A stretch of DNA of 64,000 nucleotides from Limnohabitans sp. MMS-10A-192 (GCF_003063335.1 NZ_NERX01000007.1:124001-188000), one strand, 5' to 3'. Shown: positions 51,089 through 60,971, counted from the stretch's first letter. Notes: generated by a model not told the origin, from the letters alone. Program-made: numbers and translations.

Positions 51089-52096
51089 TCAGCGCCGCAC
51101 TTGCAGGGCGCCGGGGTTGACGATGTTGGTCGGTGTGCCTTTGATGAAGTTCACCACGTTGTCAAAGGCCGCGCCGAAATACAGCTCGTAGCTGTCTTTT
51201 TCGACGTAACCAATGTGGGGTGTGCAAATGCAGTTTTCCAGGCGCAACAAGGCGGAGCCTTGCAAGATGGGCTCGGACTCGAACACATCCACAGCAGCCA
51301 GGCCCGGCCGCCCACGGTTCAATGCGCTGATCAGTGCATTCGTTTCGATCAATTCCGCCCGTGAGGTGTTCACAAACAGGGCTGTGGGTTTCATGCGGCC
51401 CAAGTCGTCTGAGGTGACGATGCCTGTGGTGGTGTCGTTCAAGCGCAGATGGACCGTCAAGACGTCCGATTCTTCAAAAAAGGCTTCACGGCTGGTGGCA
51501 GCTTCGTAACCGTCACGGGCGGCACGCACGCGAGATTCATCGCTGCCCCAGACCTTGACGGTCATGCCAAACGCCTTGCCATAACCAGCGACCAGTTGAC
51601 CGATCTTGCCGTAGCCCCAGATGCCCAGGGTTTTGCCCCTGAGCACGGTGCCCAGGCCAAAGTTGGCCGGCATGGCGCTCGATTTGAGCCCCGACTGTTG
51701 CCAGGCGCCATGTTTGAGGTTGCTGATGTATTGGGGCAAACGGCGAGAGGCCGCCATGATCAAGGCCCATGTCAGCTCTGCCGGTGCGACGGGCGCCCCC
51801 ACCCCTTCGGCCACGGCCACGCCGCGTTCGGTGCAGGCCGCCAGATCGATGTGGTTGCCCACCTTGCCTGTTTGGGCGATCAGTTTGAGCTTGGGCAGTT
51901 TCTCGACCAAGGCCCGGTTGATTTCTGTGCGATCGCGGTTGAGCACGATCACATCAGCGTCTTTCAGACGCACCGAAAGTTGACCAATCCCTTTGACGGT
52001 GTTGGTGTAAACCTTGGCGGGGAATTGTTCGAGTTTGGCTGCGCAGTCCAGTTTGCGGACCGCATCCTGGTAGTCGTCGAGGATCACAATGTTCAT
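51089..52096 (-). CDS. D-2-hydroxyacid dehydrogenase family protein
   Basis: A 335-residue NAD-dependent oxidoreductase: NAD-binding GIWGYGKIGQLVAGYGKAFGM, catalytic Arg in FVNTSRAELIETNAL, Glu in DVFESEP and His in CTPHIGYVEKDSYEL. The family reduces 2-keto acids to D-2-hydroxyacids or the reverse. ATG 52096 gives MNIVILDDYQDAV, the common start of this subgroup; the open frame upstream is rejected. Confidence 0.9.
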   Translation of the reverse strand: MNIVILDDYQDAVRKLDCAAKLEQFPAKVYTNTVKGIGQLSVRLKDADVIVLNRDRTEINRALVEKLPKLKLIAQTGKVGNHIDLAACTERGVAVAEGVGAPVAPAELTWALIMAASRRLPQYISNLKHGAWQQSGLKSSAMPANFGLGTVLRGKTLGIWGYGKIGQLVAGYGKAFGMTVKVWGSDESRVRAARDGYEAATSREAFFEESDVLTVHLRLNDTTTGIVTSDDLGRMKPTALFVNTSRAELIETNALISALNRGRPGLAAVDVFESEPILQGSALLRLENCICTPHIGYVEKDSYELYFGAAFDNVVNFIKGTPTNIVNPGALQVRR

Positions 52097-52222
52097 CCCT
52101 CCATTGTGCCTTGAGCCAAAGCCATGATGGGCTTCACAGGTGCGCATGTCGCGTGATCTTTTGCTCAGGCTCTGTCCTCGTCGATACGACTGAGCCTGGA
52201 TGCAGAGACGGTCAGCGCCGCA

Positions 52223-52546
52223 TCAATGACGGACTTGGGCGGCCTCCAGGGCAACCATGCGGTCCAATTCGGCGCACACGTCAGCCATGCGCCCAGAGAT
52301 CACCATGCGGCCTGCGCAATCCGATCGCGGACCGTTTTCGGCCACACGCAAAACGCGCAGTGCCGGGGGCATGATGGTGGTTTTCTTGGCCATGATCGAA
52401 GACGCCATGGTTTGGCAAGTGGGGCGGCGCACCGTCCAGACCGGATGGACGCGGCCTGCGGGGCGAGGGCGCGGTGCTGGTGCTGTACGGTTGAACGATG
52501 TCAGGCCTTGAAAAAGACTTGAAAGAGCAAGAAGAGCGATTCCCAT
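52223..52546 (-). CDS. Small hypothetical protein
   Basis: A 107-residue protein of unknown family. It starts with a hydrophobic stretch (MGIALLALSSLFQGL), followed by a basic proline-rich middle, MAKKTTIMPPALRVLRVAENGPRSDCAGRMVISGRMADVCAELDRMVALEA and an acidic helical C-terminus. A GAAAGG lies six bases before this ATG. It lies alone between lexA and the dehydrogenase gene; the C-terminal half reads like a real conserved helix, but coding status is not certain. Confidence 0.5.
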   Translation of the reverse strand: MGIALLALSSLFQGLTSFNRTAPAPRPRPAGRVHPVWTVRRPTCQTMASSIMAKKTTIMPPALRVLRVAENGPRSDCAGRMVISGRMADVCAELDRMVALEAAQVRH

Positions 52547-52673
52547 GTGAAACCTTTCAAAAGCATGGAGGTTGGACACAGGCAGGATTGCTGAAAAAGC
52601 CAATTGCATCAGGGCTGCTGGTTCAAACCATCAGCGCCCGCCACCTGGTGCAATGGGCGTGTAAACAGGTGCC

Positions 52674-53345
52674 TTACATCAGCAAGGTGTTGCGGATCAA
52701 ACCCACTGCCAGGCCTTCGATGTCGAAAGGCTCTTCGGGGTTGACCACGATGGTCTTGTAGTCGGGGTTTTCGGGCAGCAACTCAATGCCTTGCGCCGTT
52801 TTGCGCAAGCGCTTGACCGTGACTTCATCGCCCAGGCGGGCGACCACGATCTGGCCGTTGCGCACGTCTTTGGTGGATTTGACGGCCAGCAAGTCGCCGT
52901 CCATGATGCCTGCATCGCGCATGGACATGCCGCGTACGCGCAACAGGTAGTCGGGTTGTTCGCTGAACAAAGTGCTCTCGACCTGGTAGGTCCGGTCCAC
53001 ATGCTCTTGGGCGAGAATTGGCGAACCCGCCGCGACACGGCCGACCAGTGGCAAACTCAGTTGGCCCAAGCCAGGCAGGGTGAGGCTGAACAGATCGGAC
53101 GGTGCCCGCAGACTGCTGCGTGAGCCGCCTTTGAGGCGAATGCCGCGCGAGGTGCCGCTGACCAATTCGATGGCGCCTTTGCGGGCCAGGGCCTTGAGGT
53201 GCTCTTCTGCGGCGTTGGCCGACTTGAAGCCCAGCACGCTGGCGATTTCTGCACGCGTGGGTGGTGCGCCGGTGTTGGCGATGGTGTTCTGGATGAGTTC
53301 CAGAATTTCCTGCTGCCGGGCGGTGAGTTTGGGGCTGTCGGTCAT
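52674..53345 (-). CDS. lexA: SOS repressor LexA
   Basis: A 223-residue LexA: winged helix-turn-helix N-domain ([44 protein letters not shown]), Ala106-Gly107 cleavage bond in VAAGSP, catalytic Ser141 in GMSMRDAG and Lys178 in EVTVKRL. On RecA-DNA activation it cleaves itself and lifts repression of the SOS genes. The longer linker fits betaproteobacterial LexA. Two SOS boxes sit upstream, so it is autoregulated. Confidence 0.96.
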   Translation of the reverse strand: MTDSPKLTARQQEILELIQNTIANTGAPPTRAEIASVLGFKSANAAEEHLKALARKGAIELVSGTSRGIRLKGGSRSSLRAPSDLFSLTLPGLGQLSLPLVGRVAAGSPILAQEHVDRTYQVESTLFSEQPDYLLRVRGMSMRDAGIMDGDLLAVKSTKDVRNGQIVVARLGDEVTVKRLRKTAQGIELLPENPDYKTIVVNPEEPFDIEGLAVGLIRNTLLM

Positions 53346-53373
53346 GTCGTCTTCCTTGAGAAGTCAGATGAAA

Positions 53374-53408
53374 CTGTTTTTTCATCCAGTGACTGTATTT
53401 TTAACCAG
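53374..53408. promoter_or_regulatory. Two tandem SOS boxes upstream of lexA
   Basis: CTGTTTTTTCATCCAG at 53374-53389 and CTGTATTTTTAACCAG at 53393-53408 both fit CTG-N10-CAG, spaced 19 bases start to start. They lie in the 74-base gap between divergent lexA and the asparaginase gene and may control both. Confidence 0.8.
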
Positions 53409-53419
53409 TTTTTAAGGCT

Positions 53420-54400
53420 GTGCAAGTGGTTTCTGTGAAAAAAACTCAGAAAGTGGTGGTTTTGGGCACAGGCGGCACCATTGCCGGCACCGCCGCCAGT
53501 GCCTCAGAGCAAGTGGCCTACACCGCAGCGCAGCTGGGCGTGGACCAACTCACGGCGGCTGTGCCGGGGCTGGACAAGGTGCTCGACGGCCGCCAGTTGC
53601 TGCTGGAGCAATTGGCCCAGCTGGACAGCAAGGACATGGACCACGCCACTTGGCTGCTCTTGGCTCGCCGCTGTGCGCATTGGTTGGCGCAAGATGATGT
53701 TGGCGCCTTGGTGATCACCCATGGCACCGACACCCTCGAGGAAACCGCCTGGTTTTTGCAATCGGTTTTGCAGCCGCACAAGCCCGTGGTGATGGTGTGC
53801 GCCATGCGGCCTGCCAGTTCTGACGAGGCCGATGGCCCGCAGAACTTGCGCGATGCCTTGGTCGTCAGCGCCCAGCCTTTGGCTGCAGGCGTGTGTGTGG
53901 TGTGCGCGGGCGTGATCCACAGTGCTCGTGATGTGCAAAAGGTTCACCCGTACCGGCTGGACGCTTTCAGCTCTGGCGATGTGGGGCCGCTGGGTTGGAT
54001 GGACCGTGGGCAGGTGCAATGGTCGGCCGTCTACGCCCGTACCGCCTTGCAGACGTCCACTTCGGCCAACAGTGTCATGACGTCTGATGTCGATCATTGG
54101 CCTGCGGTTGAAGTGGTCTTCAGCCACGCAGGCGCTGGTCGCCGTGTGGTGGATGCTTTGGTGCAAGCGGGCGTTTCGGGCTTGGTGGTGGCTGGCTCGG
54201 GCAATGGCACGGTGCACCATGTCTTGCAAGCGGCTTTGAAAGATGCCGAACAAGCGGGCGTGCGGGTACGGCTCAGCACGCGTTGTATCGAGGGGCGCAT
54301 TGTGGGCAACAGCAGCCAGTGGCCCGATATGGCGGGTTTGAGTCCTTTGAAAGCCCGCATCAGTTTGATGCTGGAGTTGCTCGCCGAGTCCTCGGTTTGA
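53420..54400 (+). CDS. L-asparaginase
   Basis: A 326-residue asparaginase: the nucleophile motif VLGTGGTIAGT near residue 15-25 and the second catalytic motif ITHGTDTLEETAWFL near 98. It hydrolyses asparagine to aspartate. No signal peptide is present, suggesting a cytoplasmic enzyme. The start is a GTG; 53420 is used, but GTG at 53426 stands better from the AAGG at 53414. Its promoter lies under the SOS boxes of lexA. Confidence 0.9.
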   Translation: MQVVSVKKTQKVVVLGTGGTIAGTAASASEQVAYTAAQLGVDQLTAAVPGLDKVLDGRQLLLEQLAQLDSKDMDHATWLLLARRCAHWLAQDDVGALVITHGTDTLEETAWFLQSVLQPHKPVVMVCAMRPASSDEADGPQNLRDALVVSAQPLAAGVCVVCAGVIHSARDVQKVHPYRLDAFSSGDVGPLGWMDRGQVQWSAVYARTALQTSTSANSVMTSDVDHWPAVEVVFSHAGAGRRVVDALVQAGVSGLVVAGSGNGTVHHVLQAALKDAEQAGVRVRLSTRCIEGRIVGNSSQWPDMAGLSPLKARISLMLELLAESSV

Positions 54401-54420
54401 AGTGGGTCAGCGCCATTGAA

Positions 54421-54443
54421 AAAGCCCGGTAGAACCGGGCTTT
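54421..54443 (-). terminator. Bidirectional terminator between asparaginase and adk
   Basis: AAAGCCCGGT/ACCGGGCTTT around AGA. The minus-strand transcript from adk continues into TTTTT; on the plus strand the T run is short. Confidence 0.75.
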
Positions 54444-54464
54444 GGGGACAGCGCAAAACTGAAA

Positions 54465-55130
<666 letters not shown>

Positions 55131-55206
55131 TTATAGCTTGAAATCATTGCGGTCAGGTGGGCCTGACGGTTGTTCTTGAGAATATCACGCGAGTCTCAAA
55201 GCTGGC

Positions 55207-55986
55207 TTACGCCGCCAAGAGGGCTCGAACGCGGTCCAAATCTTCGGGGGTGTCTACGCCGGGGCCGGGGGCTTCGGGGGTGATGTGGACGGCAATCCTG
55301 TGGCCATGCCACATGGCGCGCAGCTGTTCCAGCGATTCCATTGTTTCGATGGGCGCAGGCGGCAGTTGGGGGAACAGGCGCAAAAAGCCAGCTCGGTAGC
55401 CATAAATGCCAACATGGCGCAGCGGCGCAGGGCTGGGCAGGCTTTGGAAGGCGCCGCCAGACTGGCCATCGCGCCACCAAGGGATGGGGGCGCGGCTGAA
55501 ATACAAGGCCATTTGCCGGGCGTCGAGCACCACCTTGACCACATTGGGGTTGGTGAACTCTTCCAGATGGGCAATCGCGTGAGCGGCTGTGCTCATGCTG
55601 GCTTCGGGGCGTTGCATCAGCAGATCAGCCACCTCGTTGATGAGGCCGGGGTGGATCAAAGGCTCATCGCCCTGAACGTTCACCACCACCGCATCGTCGG
55701 GCAGACCGAGCAGTTGGCAAGCTTCGGCCAGTCGGTCGCTGCCGCTGACATGGTCTTGTCGGGTCAGCAAGGCGTGGATGCCATGGGCTTCGCAGGCTTG
55801 CACGATGCGTTCGTCATCGGCGGCCACCACCACAGAGCTGGCTTTGGACAGCAAGGCGCGTTGGGCCACGCGCACCACCATGGGCAGGCCGGCGATGTCG
55901 GCCAGCGGTTTGTTGGGCAGGCGGCTCGACGCCATGCGTGCCGGAATCACCACGGTGAAGCCCGTCGGTGCAGGGGCTGTTGTCAT
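55207..55986 (-). CDS. kdsB: 3-deoxy-manno-octulosonate cytidylyltransferase KdsB
   Basis: Activates Kdo with CTP for lipopolysaccharide core synthesis. The 259-residue protein has [24 protein letters not shown] at the start, [12 protein letters not shown] and the acidic cytidylyl-metal motifs VTHPE-like. It forms a tight cluster with the Trm112-like gene 9 bases upstream and lpxK before that, all cell-envelope genes except Trm112. Confidence 0.95.
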   Translation of the reverse strand: MTTAPAPTGFTVVIPARMASSRLPNKPLADIAGLPMVVRVAQRALLSKASSVVVAADDERIVQACEAHGIHALLTRQDHVSGSDRLAEACQLLGLPDDAVVVNVQGDEPLIHPGLINEVADLLMQRPEASMSTAAHAIAHLEEFTNPNVVKVVLDARQMALYFSRAPIPWWRDGQSGGAFQSLPSPAPLRHVGIYGYRAGFLRLFPQLPPAPIETMESLEQLRAMWHGHRIAVHITPEAPGPGVDTPEDLDRVRALLAA

Positions 55987-55995
55987 GGAGTGGAC

Positions 55996-56202
55996 TCAGA
56001 GAGGCGGACGTTCGGTGGCCAGCTTGGCGATCTCTTCGTCGCTCAAGGTTCGGGCTTCGTTTTCCAGCAGGATGGGAATGCCGTTGCGCACGGGGTAGGC
56101 CAAGCGGGCGCTGCGAGACAGCAGTTCCTGGCGCTCACGGTCAAAGTTCAAGGGGCCCTTGGTGACCGGGCAGACCAGCAGTTCAAGCAGTTTGGTATCC
56201 AT
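55996..56202 (-). CDS. Trm112 family protein
   Basis: A 68-residue protein ([44 protein letters not shown]) of the YcaR/Trm112-like group. It carries one visible cysteine pair-position (C11) rather than the four zinc cysteines of eukaryotic Trm112. In Gram-negatives the gene sits between lpxK and kdsB, as here; the molecular role is unclear. Confidence 0.9.
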   Translation of the reverse strand: MDTKLLELLVCPVTKGPLNFDRERQELLSRSARLAYPVRNGIPILLENEARTLSDEEIAKLATERPPL

Positions 56203-56244
56203 ATCTCGATGATAACGGCCCCTGCATGGGGTCTGGTTTTTGGC

Positions 56245-57237
56245 TCAGGCGTGCAGGTGTTTTTGGACCAGCGCATCCAGCGCGGGCCAAAAGGCGGGTT
56301 CAAGCGTCAATTGAAGCGGCACAGCCAGCGCTTGGGGTTCATGCGCCCACAGCTTGGCCGCGTCTTTTTCTGTGCACAGCAAGGGGTGCCCCGAGCCGAT
56401 GGCTTGCCAATGGCGGTAGTCGTGGTGGTCGGGCAGTGCCAGGGTCTGGGCCAGTTGCAGCCCCGTTTGGCGCAGCATGTCAAAAAATGCTTCGGGTCGG
56501 GCCAGACCGGCCACAGCGTCGAGGGCTTGGGTTTTTAGATTGGCCAGCGGAACCTTCACGCCTTCGCGGGTCAGGGCATGGTCGGCGAGTTGGCGCTGCG
56601 CCTGAAAGCCGCCTGTCACCGTCGACTGCCCGGTGTGCACCAGCAGATCCACCGGGCGCGGCCAGGCTTCGCGCAGCGGGCCCGCAGGCAAGAGCCAGCC
56701 GTTGCCCACGCCGCGTTCGTCCATGGCGCAAATCTCGATGTCACGGGCCAAAGCGAGGTGTTGCAGGCCGTCGTCACAAACGATCACCTGCACATCGGGA
56801 TGGGCCTGCAGCAATTGGCGGCCTGCTTCAGCTCGCAAGGCGCCCACCCACACGGGCGCGCCCGTGCTTTGTCGTATCAGCAGGGGCTCGTCGCCCACCT
56901 CCTGGGGCAAGCTGTGGGCATGAACCGCACGGGTGTCTTGCGTGAGGCGGCCGTGTCCGCGAGAGACCACGCCCACGCGCAAACCTTGGGCCATCAAGTG
57001 CTTGACCAAGGCGATCGTCAGCGGCGTCTTGCCTGCACCCCCTGCCACCACATTGCCCACCACAATGACCAGCGTTGGCAAGCGTTCAGTTGGGTGCATA
57101 CCCAAGCGGTAGCCCAGGCGCCGCAGGGCCATCAGCGCACCGTAAAGCCAGGCCACAGGGCGCAATGCCCACGCGGCTGGCCCACGGCCCATCCAGACCT
57201 TGGGCAGGTGCTGGTGAAGCCGGGTGGACAGGCTCAT
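56245..57237 (-). CDS. lpxK: Tetraacyldisaccharide 4'-kinase LpxK
   Basis: Phosphorylates the 4' position of the lipid A precursor. The 330-residue protein has a membrane-associated N-terminus (AWLYGALMALRRLGYRLGM), the P-loop-like VVAGGAGKTPLTIALVKHL, SRGHGR, and the catalytic DDGLQHLAL. The exbD gene begins 6 bases upstream of its start, and the Trm112-kdsB pair follows. Confidence 0.95.
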   Translation of the reverse strand: MSLSTRLHQHLPKVWMGRGPAAWALRPVAWLYGALMALRRLGYRLGMHPTERLPTLVIVVGNVVAGGAGKTPLTIALVKHLMAQGLRVGVVSRGHGRLTQDTRAVHAHSLPQEVGDEPLLIRQSTGAPVWVGALRAEAGRQLLQAHPDVQVIVCDDGLQHLALARDIEICAMDERGVGNGWLLPAGPLREAWPRPVDLLVHTGQSTVTGGFQAQRQLADHALTREGVKVPLANLKTQALDAVAGLARPEAFFDMLRQTGLQLAQTLALPDHHDYRHWQAIGSGHPLLCTEKDAAKLWAHEPQALAVPLQLTLEPAFWPALDALVQKHLHA

Positions 57238-57243
57238 GCCGTG

Positions 57244-57666
57244 TCAGGAGCCCGAAGACTCCGAGGATTGGGTGGCAAAGGTGATCTGTGACAGACCACT
57301 GCGGCGGGCCGCTTCCATGGCGTTGACCACCGATTGGTGGCTGGCCATGGCGTCAGCGCTGATCACCAAGGTGATGTCTTTGGCGGCCATGGGGGTCAAC
57401 AAGGCCGTCAAGGCGCCAACTGAGCTGCCGCCCACGGGGGACTTGTTGATCGCGTATTGCCCCTGAGCCGTCACACTCAAGATGATCTGTTTGGGCCGCT
57501 CCGTCAGCTTTTGGGCATCGGCGGCGGGCAAGGTCAGGTTGATCTCGGTCAGACGCGACCAGCTGGTGGTCAGCATCAGGAAAATCACCACCACCAACAA
57601 CACGTCGATGAAGGGGATCAGGTTGATTTCGGGCTCCGGCGTGGTCCGGTTTTTTTTGAAATTCAC
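57244..57666 (-). CDS. exbD: Biopolymer transport protein ExbD
   Basis: A 140-residue inner-membrane protein of the ExbD/TolR family: EINLIPFIDVLLVVVIFLMLTTSW, containing the proton-path Asp of the single N-terminal helix, then a periplasmic domain. With ExbB it uses proton-motive force to energise TonB or a related outer-membrane machine. Its stop lies 6 bases before lpxK, an order common in betaproteobacteria. Confidence 0.93.
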   Translation of the reverse strand: MNFKKNRTTPEPEINLIPFIDVLLVVVIFLMLTTSWSRLTEINLTLPAADAQKLTERPKQIILSVTAQGQYAINKSPVGGSSVGALTALLTPMAAKDITLVISADAMASHQSVVNAMEAARRSGLSQITFATQSSESSGS

Positions 57667-57677
57667 AAACCACTCAC

Positions 57678-58295
57678 TCAGTTGCGAAGTTGGGCCACGT
57701 GGCGTGCAAAGCGCTCTGCCGAGACTTCCAGGGCCAGCAGGTGCCGGTCCGCAATGCCTCTGAAATAACGCCAGAACATCAAGGTGGGAATGGCCACAAT
57801 CAGGCCAAAGGCAGTGTTGTACAGCGCCACAGAGATGCCATGGGCCAGCTGCGCCGGCTGGCTGGCAGCTGGGTTGGTGGCCCCAAAAATCTCGATCATG
57901 CCGACCACGGTGCCCAGCAAACCCAGCAAGGGCGCCACCGATGCAATGGTGGCCAAAGCAGGCAGATAACGCTCCAGGTGATGTGCCGCAATGCGGCCCG
58001 ACATTTCCATGCTGGACTTCACGTCCTCGTCACTGGCTTGAGGATTTTTCTGCAGACAACGCAGGCCGCTGGCCAAGACCGGGCCCAGGAGGCCGGCATT
58101 TTCCAACTTGTTCAAGCTGTCTTCACTGGCAAAGCCGCGGCGGGTGGCGTCCATGGCTTGCTCCATCACTTTGGCGGGCAAAACCTTGCTTTCTTGAAGT
58201 TGGATCAGTCGCTCCAGGATCAGTGCGACCGCCAAAATGGAGCACAGTATCAAAGGCCAGATGGGCCAACCTGCGGCTTGTATGATGGACAACAA
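57678..58295 (-). CDS. exbB: MotA/TolQ/ExbB proton-channel family protein
   Basis: A 205-residue ExbB homologue with the first helix AGWPIWPLILCSILAVALILERL, the segment GLLGTVVGMIEIFGATNP between helices two and three, and NTAFGLIVAIPTLMFWRYFRG at the end. It forms the proton channel with ExbD. First gene of the exbBD-lpxK-Trm112-kdsB-adk series; 11 bases separate it from exbD. Confidence 0.92.
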   Translation of the reverse strand: MLSIIQAAGWPIWPLILCSILAVALILERLIQLQESKVLPAKVMEQAMDATRRGFASEDSLNKLENAGLLGPVLASGLRCLQKNPQASDEDVKSSMEMSGRIAAHHLERYLPALATIASVAPLLGLLGTVVGMIEIFGATNPAASQPAQLAHGISVALYNTAFGLIVAIPTLMFWRYFRGIADRHLLALEVSAERFARHVAQLRN

Positions 58296-58638
58296 AACAA
58301 TTCCTTCCTGGTGAATAACGGTCGCAAACGTTTGAGATTATGGACGAAGGGCGCCCCCCTGAGGCGCATGGCTTGAGGCGAACTGGATTTCGACATTTTT
58401 CTGTGGATAACTTTGTGAAAAACTTTTCTCAGAGCCCTTGTTTGAATACTTGAGTTTCTCTGATTTTCTTCGGGTTTTCTCTAATTTTCAAAAAAATAGT
58501 CAATCAAATCAATGGCTTGCGTTTTTCGGGCGCACGCCGGTGAGGTCAGGGAATCTTGCAAATGGCATGGTTCAGGCTTGTGGAGTACTTTGGCCAACGC
58601 TGCTGCTGCGCAGCGTTGAAAATGGCCTGAAAACCGTG
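58296..58638. promoter_or_regulatory. Intergenic region between exbB and xseA, AT-rich with a DnaA-box match
   Basis: The 343-base gap is AT-rich around 58390-58520. It contains TGTGGATAA at 58402-58410, the exact reverse complement of the consensus DnaA box TTATCCACA. Promoters for both divergent genes must lie here. I see no other feature; a longer open frame upstream of xseA is judged non-coding. Confidence 0.4.
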
Positions 58639-60009
58639 ATGAAATATAGACAAATGGACCATTTTGACGATTTGAAGCCGCGTGCGTGGACAGTTTCCGC
58701 GCTGTGCCGCGCCGTTGCTGACAGTCTGGATGCACAGTTCAATCCTGTTGCGGTTCGCGGCGAGATTTCGGGCTTCTCGCGCGCAGCCAGCGGGCATTGT
58801 TATTTTTCGATCAAGGACGACACCGGTCAGATCCGCTGTGCCATGTTCCGCCGTGCGGCCAGCTTGATGAACTTTTCGCCACGCGATGGTGAGCTGGTCG
58901 ACGTGCGTGGTCGCCTGGGCGTGTACGAAGCTCGGGGTGATTTGCAACTGGTGGTTGAATCCATGGAGCGTGCCGGCCAGGGCGCTTTGTTCGAGCAGTT
59001 CTTGCGCCTCAAAGCCAAGCTGGAAGCCGAGGGCCTGTTTGAGCCAGCTCACAAACGGGCATTGCCCGAGCAGCCCCGTGCCATTGGCGTGGTCACATCC
59101 CTGGGCGCTGCGGCCTGGCACGATGTGGTGACCGCTTTGCAGCGCCGGGTGCCCCATATCCCGGTGCTCATGGCGCCCGCCCTGGTGCAGGGCGCCGGGG
59201 CTGCGGCCACTTTGGTGCAAGCCCTGCAGAACATGTACGCCTTGACCGCTGAAGACAACCCTCTGGCGCCACCGGTGGACGTGATCTTGCTGGTGCGCGG
59301 TGGCGGGTCGATGGAGGACCTGTGGTCCTTCAACGATGAAAACCTGGCCCGCGTGATCGCCCAAAGCCCGGTCCCTGTGGTTTGTGGTGTCGGGCATGAG
59401 ACCGACTTCACCATCGCCGACTTTGTGGCCGATGTGCGTGCGCCCACCCCCACCGCCGCCGCCGAAATGGCCGCGACCGATCGGGGCGTGGCGCTGCAAG
59501 TCTTGGCAGAGCTTGAAAACCGCTTGAGTCGAGGCTTGCTGCGTCAGCAAGACCGGCATGCCCAGCGGCTGGACAGTGTGGCGGCTCGCTGGGGGCTTGG
59601 CTTGGCTCGCCAGCAAGACCGTCAAAGCCAGCGCCTGGCCGCTGTGGCAGCCCGTCTGAGCCGCCCGCAAGCGCTGCTCGGCCAGCACAGCCAGTGGCTG
59701 GACCGTCTGGCAAGCCGACTGCAATCGGGCGTGCAAAGTCAGCTGACTGAGGGTGTACACAGGCTGGATCGCTTCAATGACCGTCTGGACTTCAACCGGG
59801 CGCAGCAAGTTCAGCAGCGTGCACAACGGCTGGAACGCGCCGCTTTGCGGCTGTCGTCCGTGGACCCTCATCGCGTACTCGACCGTGGTTATGCCTGGCT
59901 CAGCGACGAAAACGGCCATGCCCTGACCAAGGTCGGGCAGTTTCAAGCCGGGCAAAGCGTGCGTGCGACCTTGGCCGATGGCGACGTGCCTTTGACAGTC
60001 AATGATTGA
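58639..60009 (+). CDS. xseA: Exodeoxyribonuclease VII large subunit XseA
   Basis: Single-strand DNA exonuclease subunit that degrades DNA to short oligonucleotides. The 456-residue protein has an N-terminal OB-fold (GEISGFSRAASGHCYFSIKDDTGQIRCAMF), the catalytic-domain VILLVRGGGSMEDLWSFNDENLARVI and VGHETDFTIADFVADVRAPTPTAAAE, and a coiled-coil C-terminus rich in Q and R. ATG 58639 or 58654 (MDHFDDLKPRAWTVSAL) fit; a 67-codon in-frame extension upstream has no family match. Confidence 0.94.
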   Translation: MKYRQMDHFDDLKPRAWTVSALCRAVADSLDAQFNPVAVRGEISGFSRAASGHCYFSIKDDTGQIRCAMFRRAASLMNFSPRDGELVDVRGRLGVYEARGDLQLVVESMERAGQGALFEQFLRLKAKLEAEGLFEPAHKRALPEQPRAIGVVTSLGAAAWHDVVTALQRRVPHIPVLMAPALVQGAGAAATLVQALQNMYALTAEDNPLAPPVDVILLVRGGGSMEDLWSFNDENLARVIAQSPVPVVCGVGHETDFTIADFVADVRAPTPTAAAEMAATDRGVALQVLAELENRLSRGLLRQQDRHAQRLDSVAARWGLGLARQQDRQSQRLAAVAARLSRPQALLGQHSQWLDRLASRLQSGVQSQLTEGVHRLDRFNDRLDFNRAQQVQQRAQRLERAALRLSSVDPHRVLDRGYAWLSDENGHALTKVGQFQAGQSVRATLADGDVPLTVND

Positions 60010-60019
60010 AACGGCGCAA

Positions 60020-60104
60020 GTTGAAATGGGTCAGGGCCTCATGGCCTCATGGCCGATTTCCGGGGTACTCCCCATGAGGCCATGGGGCCCTGACCCATTT
60101 CAAC
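60020..60104. repeat. 33-bp near-perfect inverted repeat
   Basis: GTTGAAATGGGTCAGGGCC and the following 14 bases (60020-60052) are complementary to 60072-60104, with one mismatch (T/C). An inner GGGGTACTCCCC lies in the loop. It lies between xseA and sodB on transcripts from xseA, and would also serve as a terminator-like hairpin without a T run. Confidence 0.85.
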
Positions 60105-60212
60105 GTTGACAGAGACAGCCCCTCAGTGACCCGTAACACCAAGGGGGGATGCCCATGCCCCTAAAATGCACGAGTCAACTTTTTCCAACCGCAACAACAA
60201 GAGGAAACCATC

Positions 60213-60794
60213 ATGGAACACACCTTGCCCGCACTGCCTTACGCGATCGACGCGCTGGCCCCTCACTACAGCCAGGAAACCCTCGAGTTCCACCACGGCA
60301 AGCACCACAACGCTTACGTTGTGAACCTGAACAACCTGCAAAAAGGCACCGAATTCGAGAGCATGAGCCTCGAAGAAATCGTCAAGAAGTCCAGCGGTGG
60401 TGTGTACAACAACGCAGCCCAAATCTGGAACCACACCTTCTTCTGGAACTGCATGAAGCCCAACGGCGGTGGCGAGCCCACAGGTGCATTGGCCACAGCC
60501 ATCAACGCAAAGTTCGGCAGCTATGCGGCCTTCAAAGAAGCCTTCGTCAAGAGCGCAGTCGGCAACTTCGGCTCCGGCTGGACATGGCTGGTCAAGAAAG
60601 CCGACGGCTCGGTCGACATCGTTAACATGGGCGCCGCTGGCACACCTTTGACGACCGGCGACACCGCCTTGTTGACTGTGGACGTGTGGGAACACGCCTA
60701 CTACATCGACTACCGCAACATGCGTCCCAAGTTCGTCGAGACCTTCCTCGACAAGCTGGTGAACTGGTCTTTCGCCGAGAAGAACTTCGGCTGA
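60213..60794 (+). CDS. sodB: Iron superoxide dismutase SodB
   Basis: Converts superoxide to hydrogen peroxide and oxygen. The 193-residue protein has the metal-ligand segments [24 protein letters not shown] and [13 protein letters not shown], and GSGWTWLV. The length and the [13 protein letters not shown] region are those of the Fe-type. A hairpin terminator follows directly. The leader contains AAGAGGAAA seven bases before the ATG. Confidence 0.95.
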   Translation: MEHTLPALPYAIDALAPHYSQETLEFHHGKHHNAYVVNLNNLQKGTEFESMSLEEIVKKSSGGVYNNAAQIWNHTFFWNCMKPNGGGEPTGALATAINAKFGSYAAFKEAFVKSAVGNFGSGWTWLVKKADGSVDIVNMGAAGTPLTTGDTALLTVDVWEHAYYIDYRNMRPKFVETFLDKLVNWSFAEKNFG

Positions 60795-60813
60795 TCTACG
60801 TTGTCCCCAAGTC

Positions 60814-60843
60814 AAAAAGCCCGCTGATGCGGGCTTTTTGTTT
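60814..60843 (+). terminator. Terminator after sodB
   Basis: AAAAAGCCCGC (60814-60824), loop TGAT, GCGGGCTTTTT (60829-60839), followed by more T. Confidence 0.9.
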
Positions 60844-60971
60844 TTCTCGGCGGGCTCTTTTGAAAAACCACTGAGCTGAGAACGGGGTAGGGCCGGGCGT
60901 CGATTTCGGGTACCCCAGCATGAGGCGCCCAGCCCCACCGCGTGCTCAGCGGACCACGCGCCAACAAAAAG

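Noticed and set aside
58402..58410. Possible replication origin from the DnaA-box match
   Set aside because: A single box, no dnaA/dnaN/gidA neighbours and no cluster of boxes or iterons; one exact 9-mer match is within chance expectation.
58438..58638. N-terminal extension of XseA by 67 codons
   Set aside because: The extension has no OB-fold similarity, is unlike XseA N-termini, and runs through the AT-rich promoter region; normal starts at 58639/58654 give the expected length.
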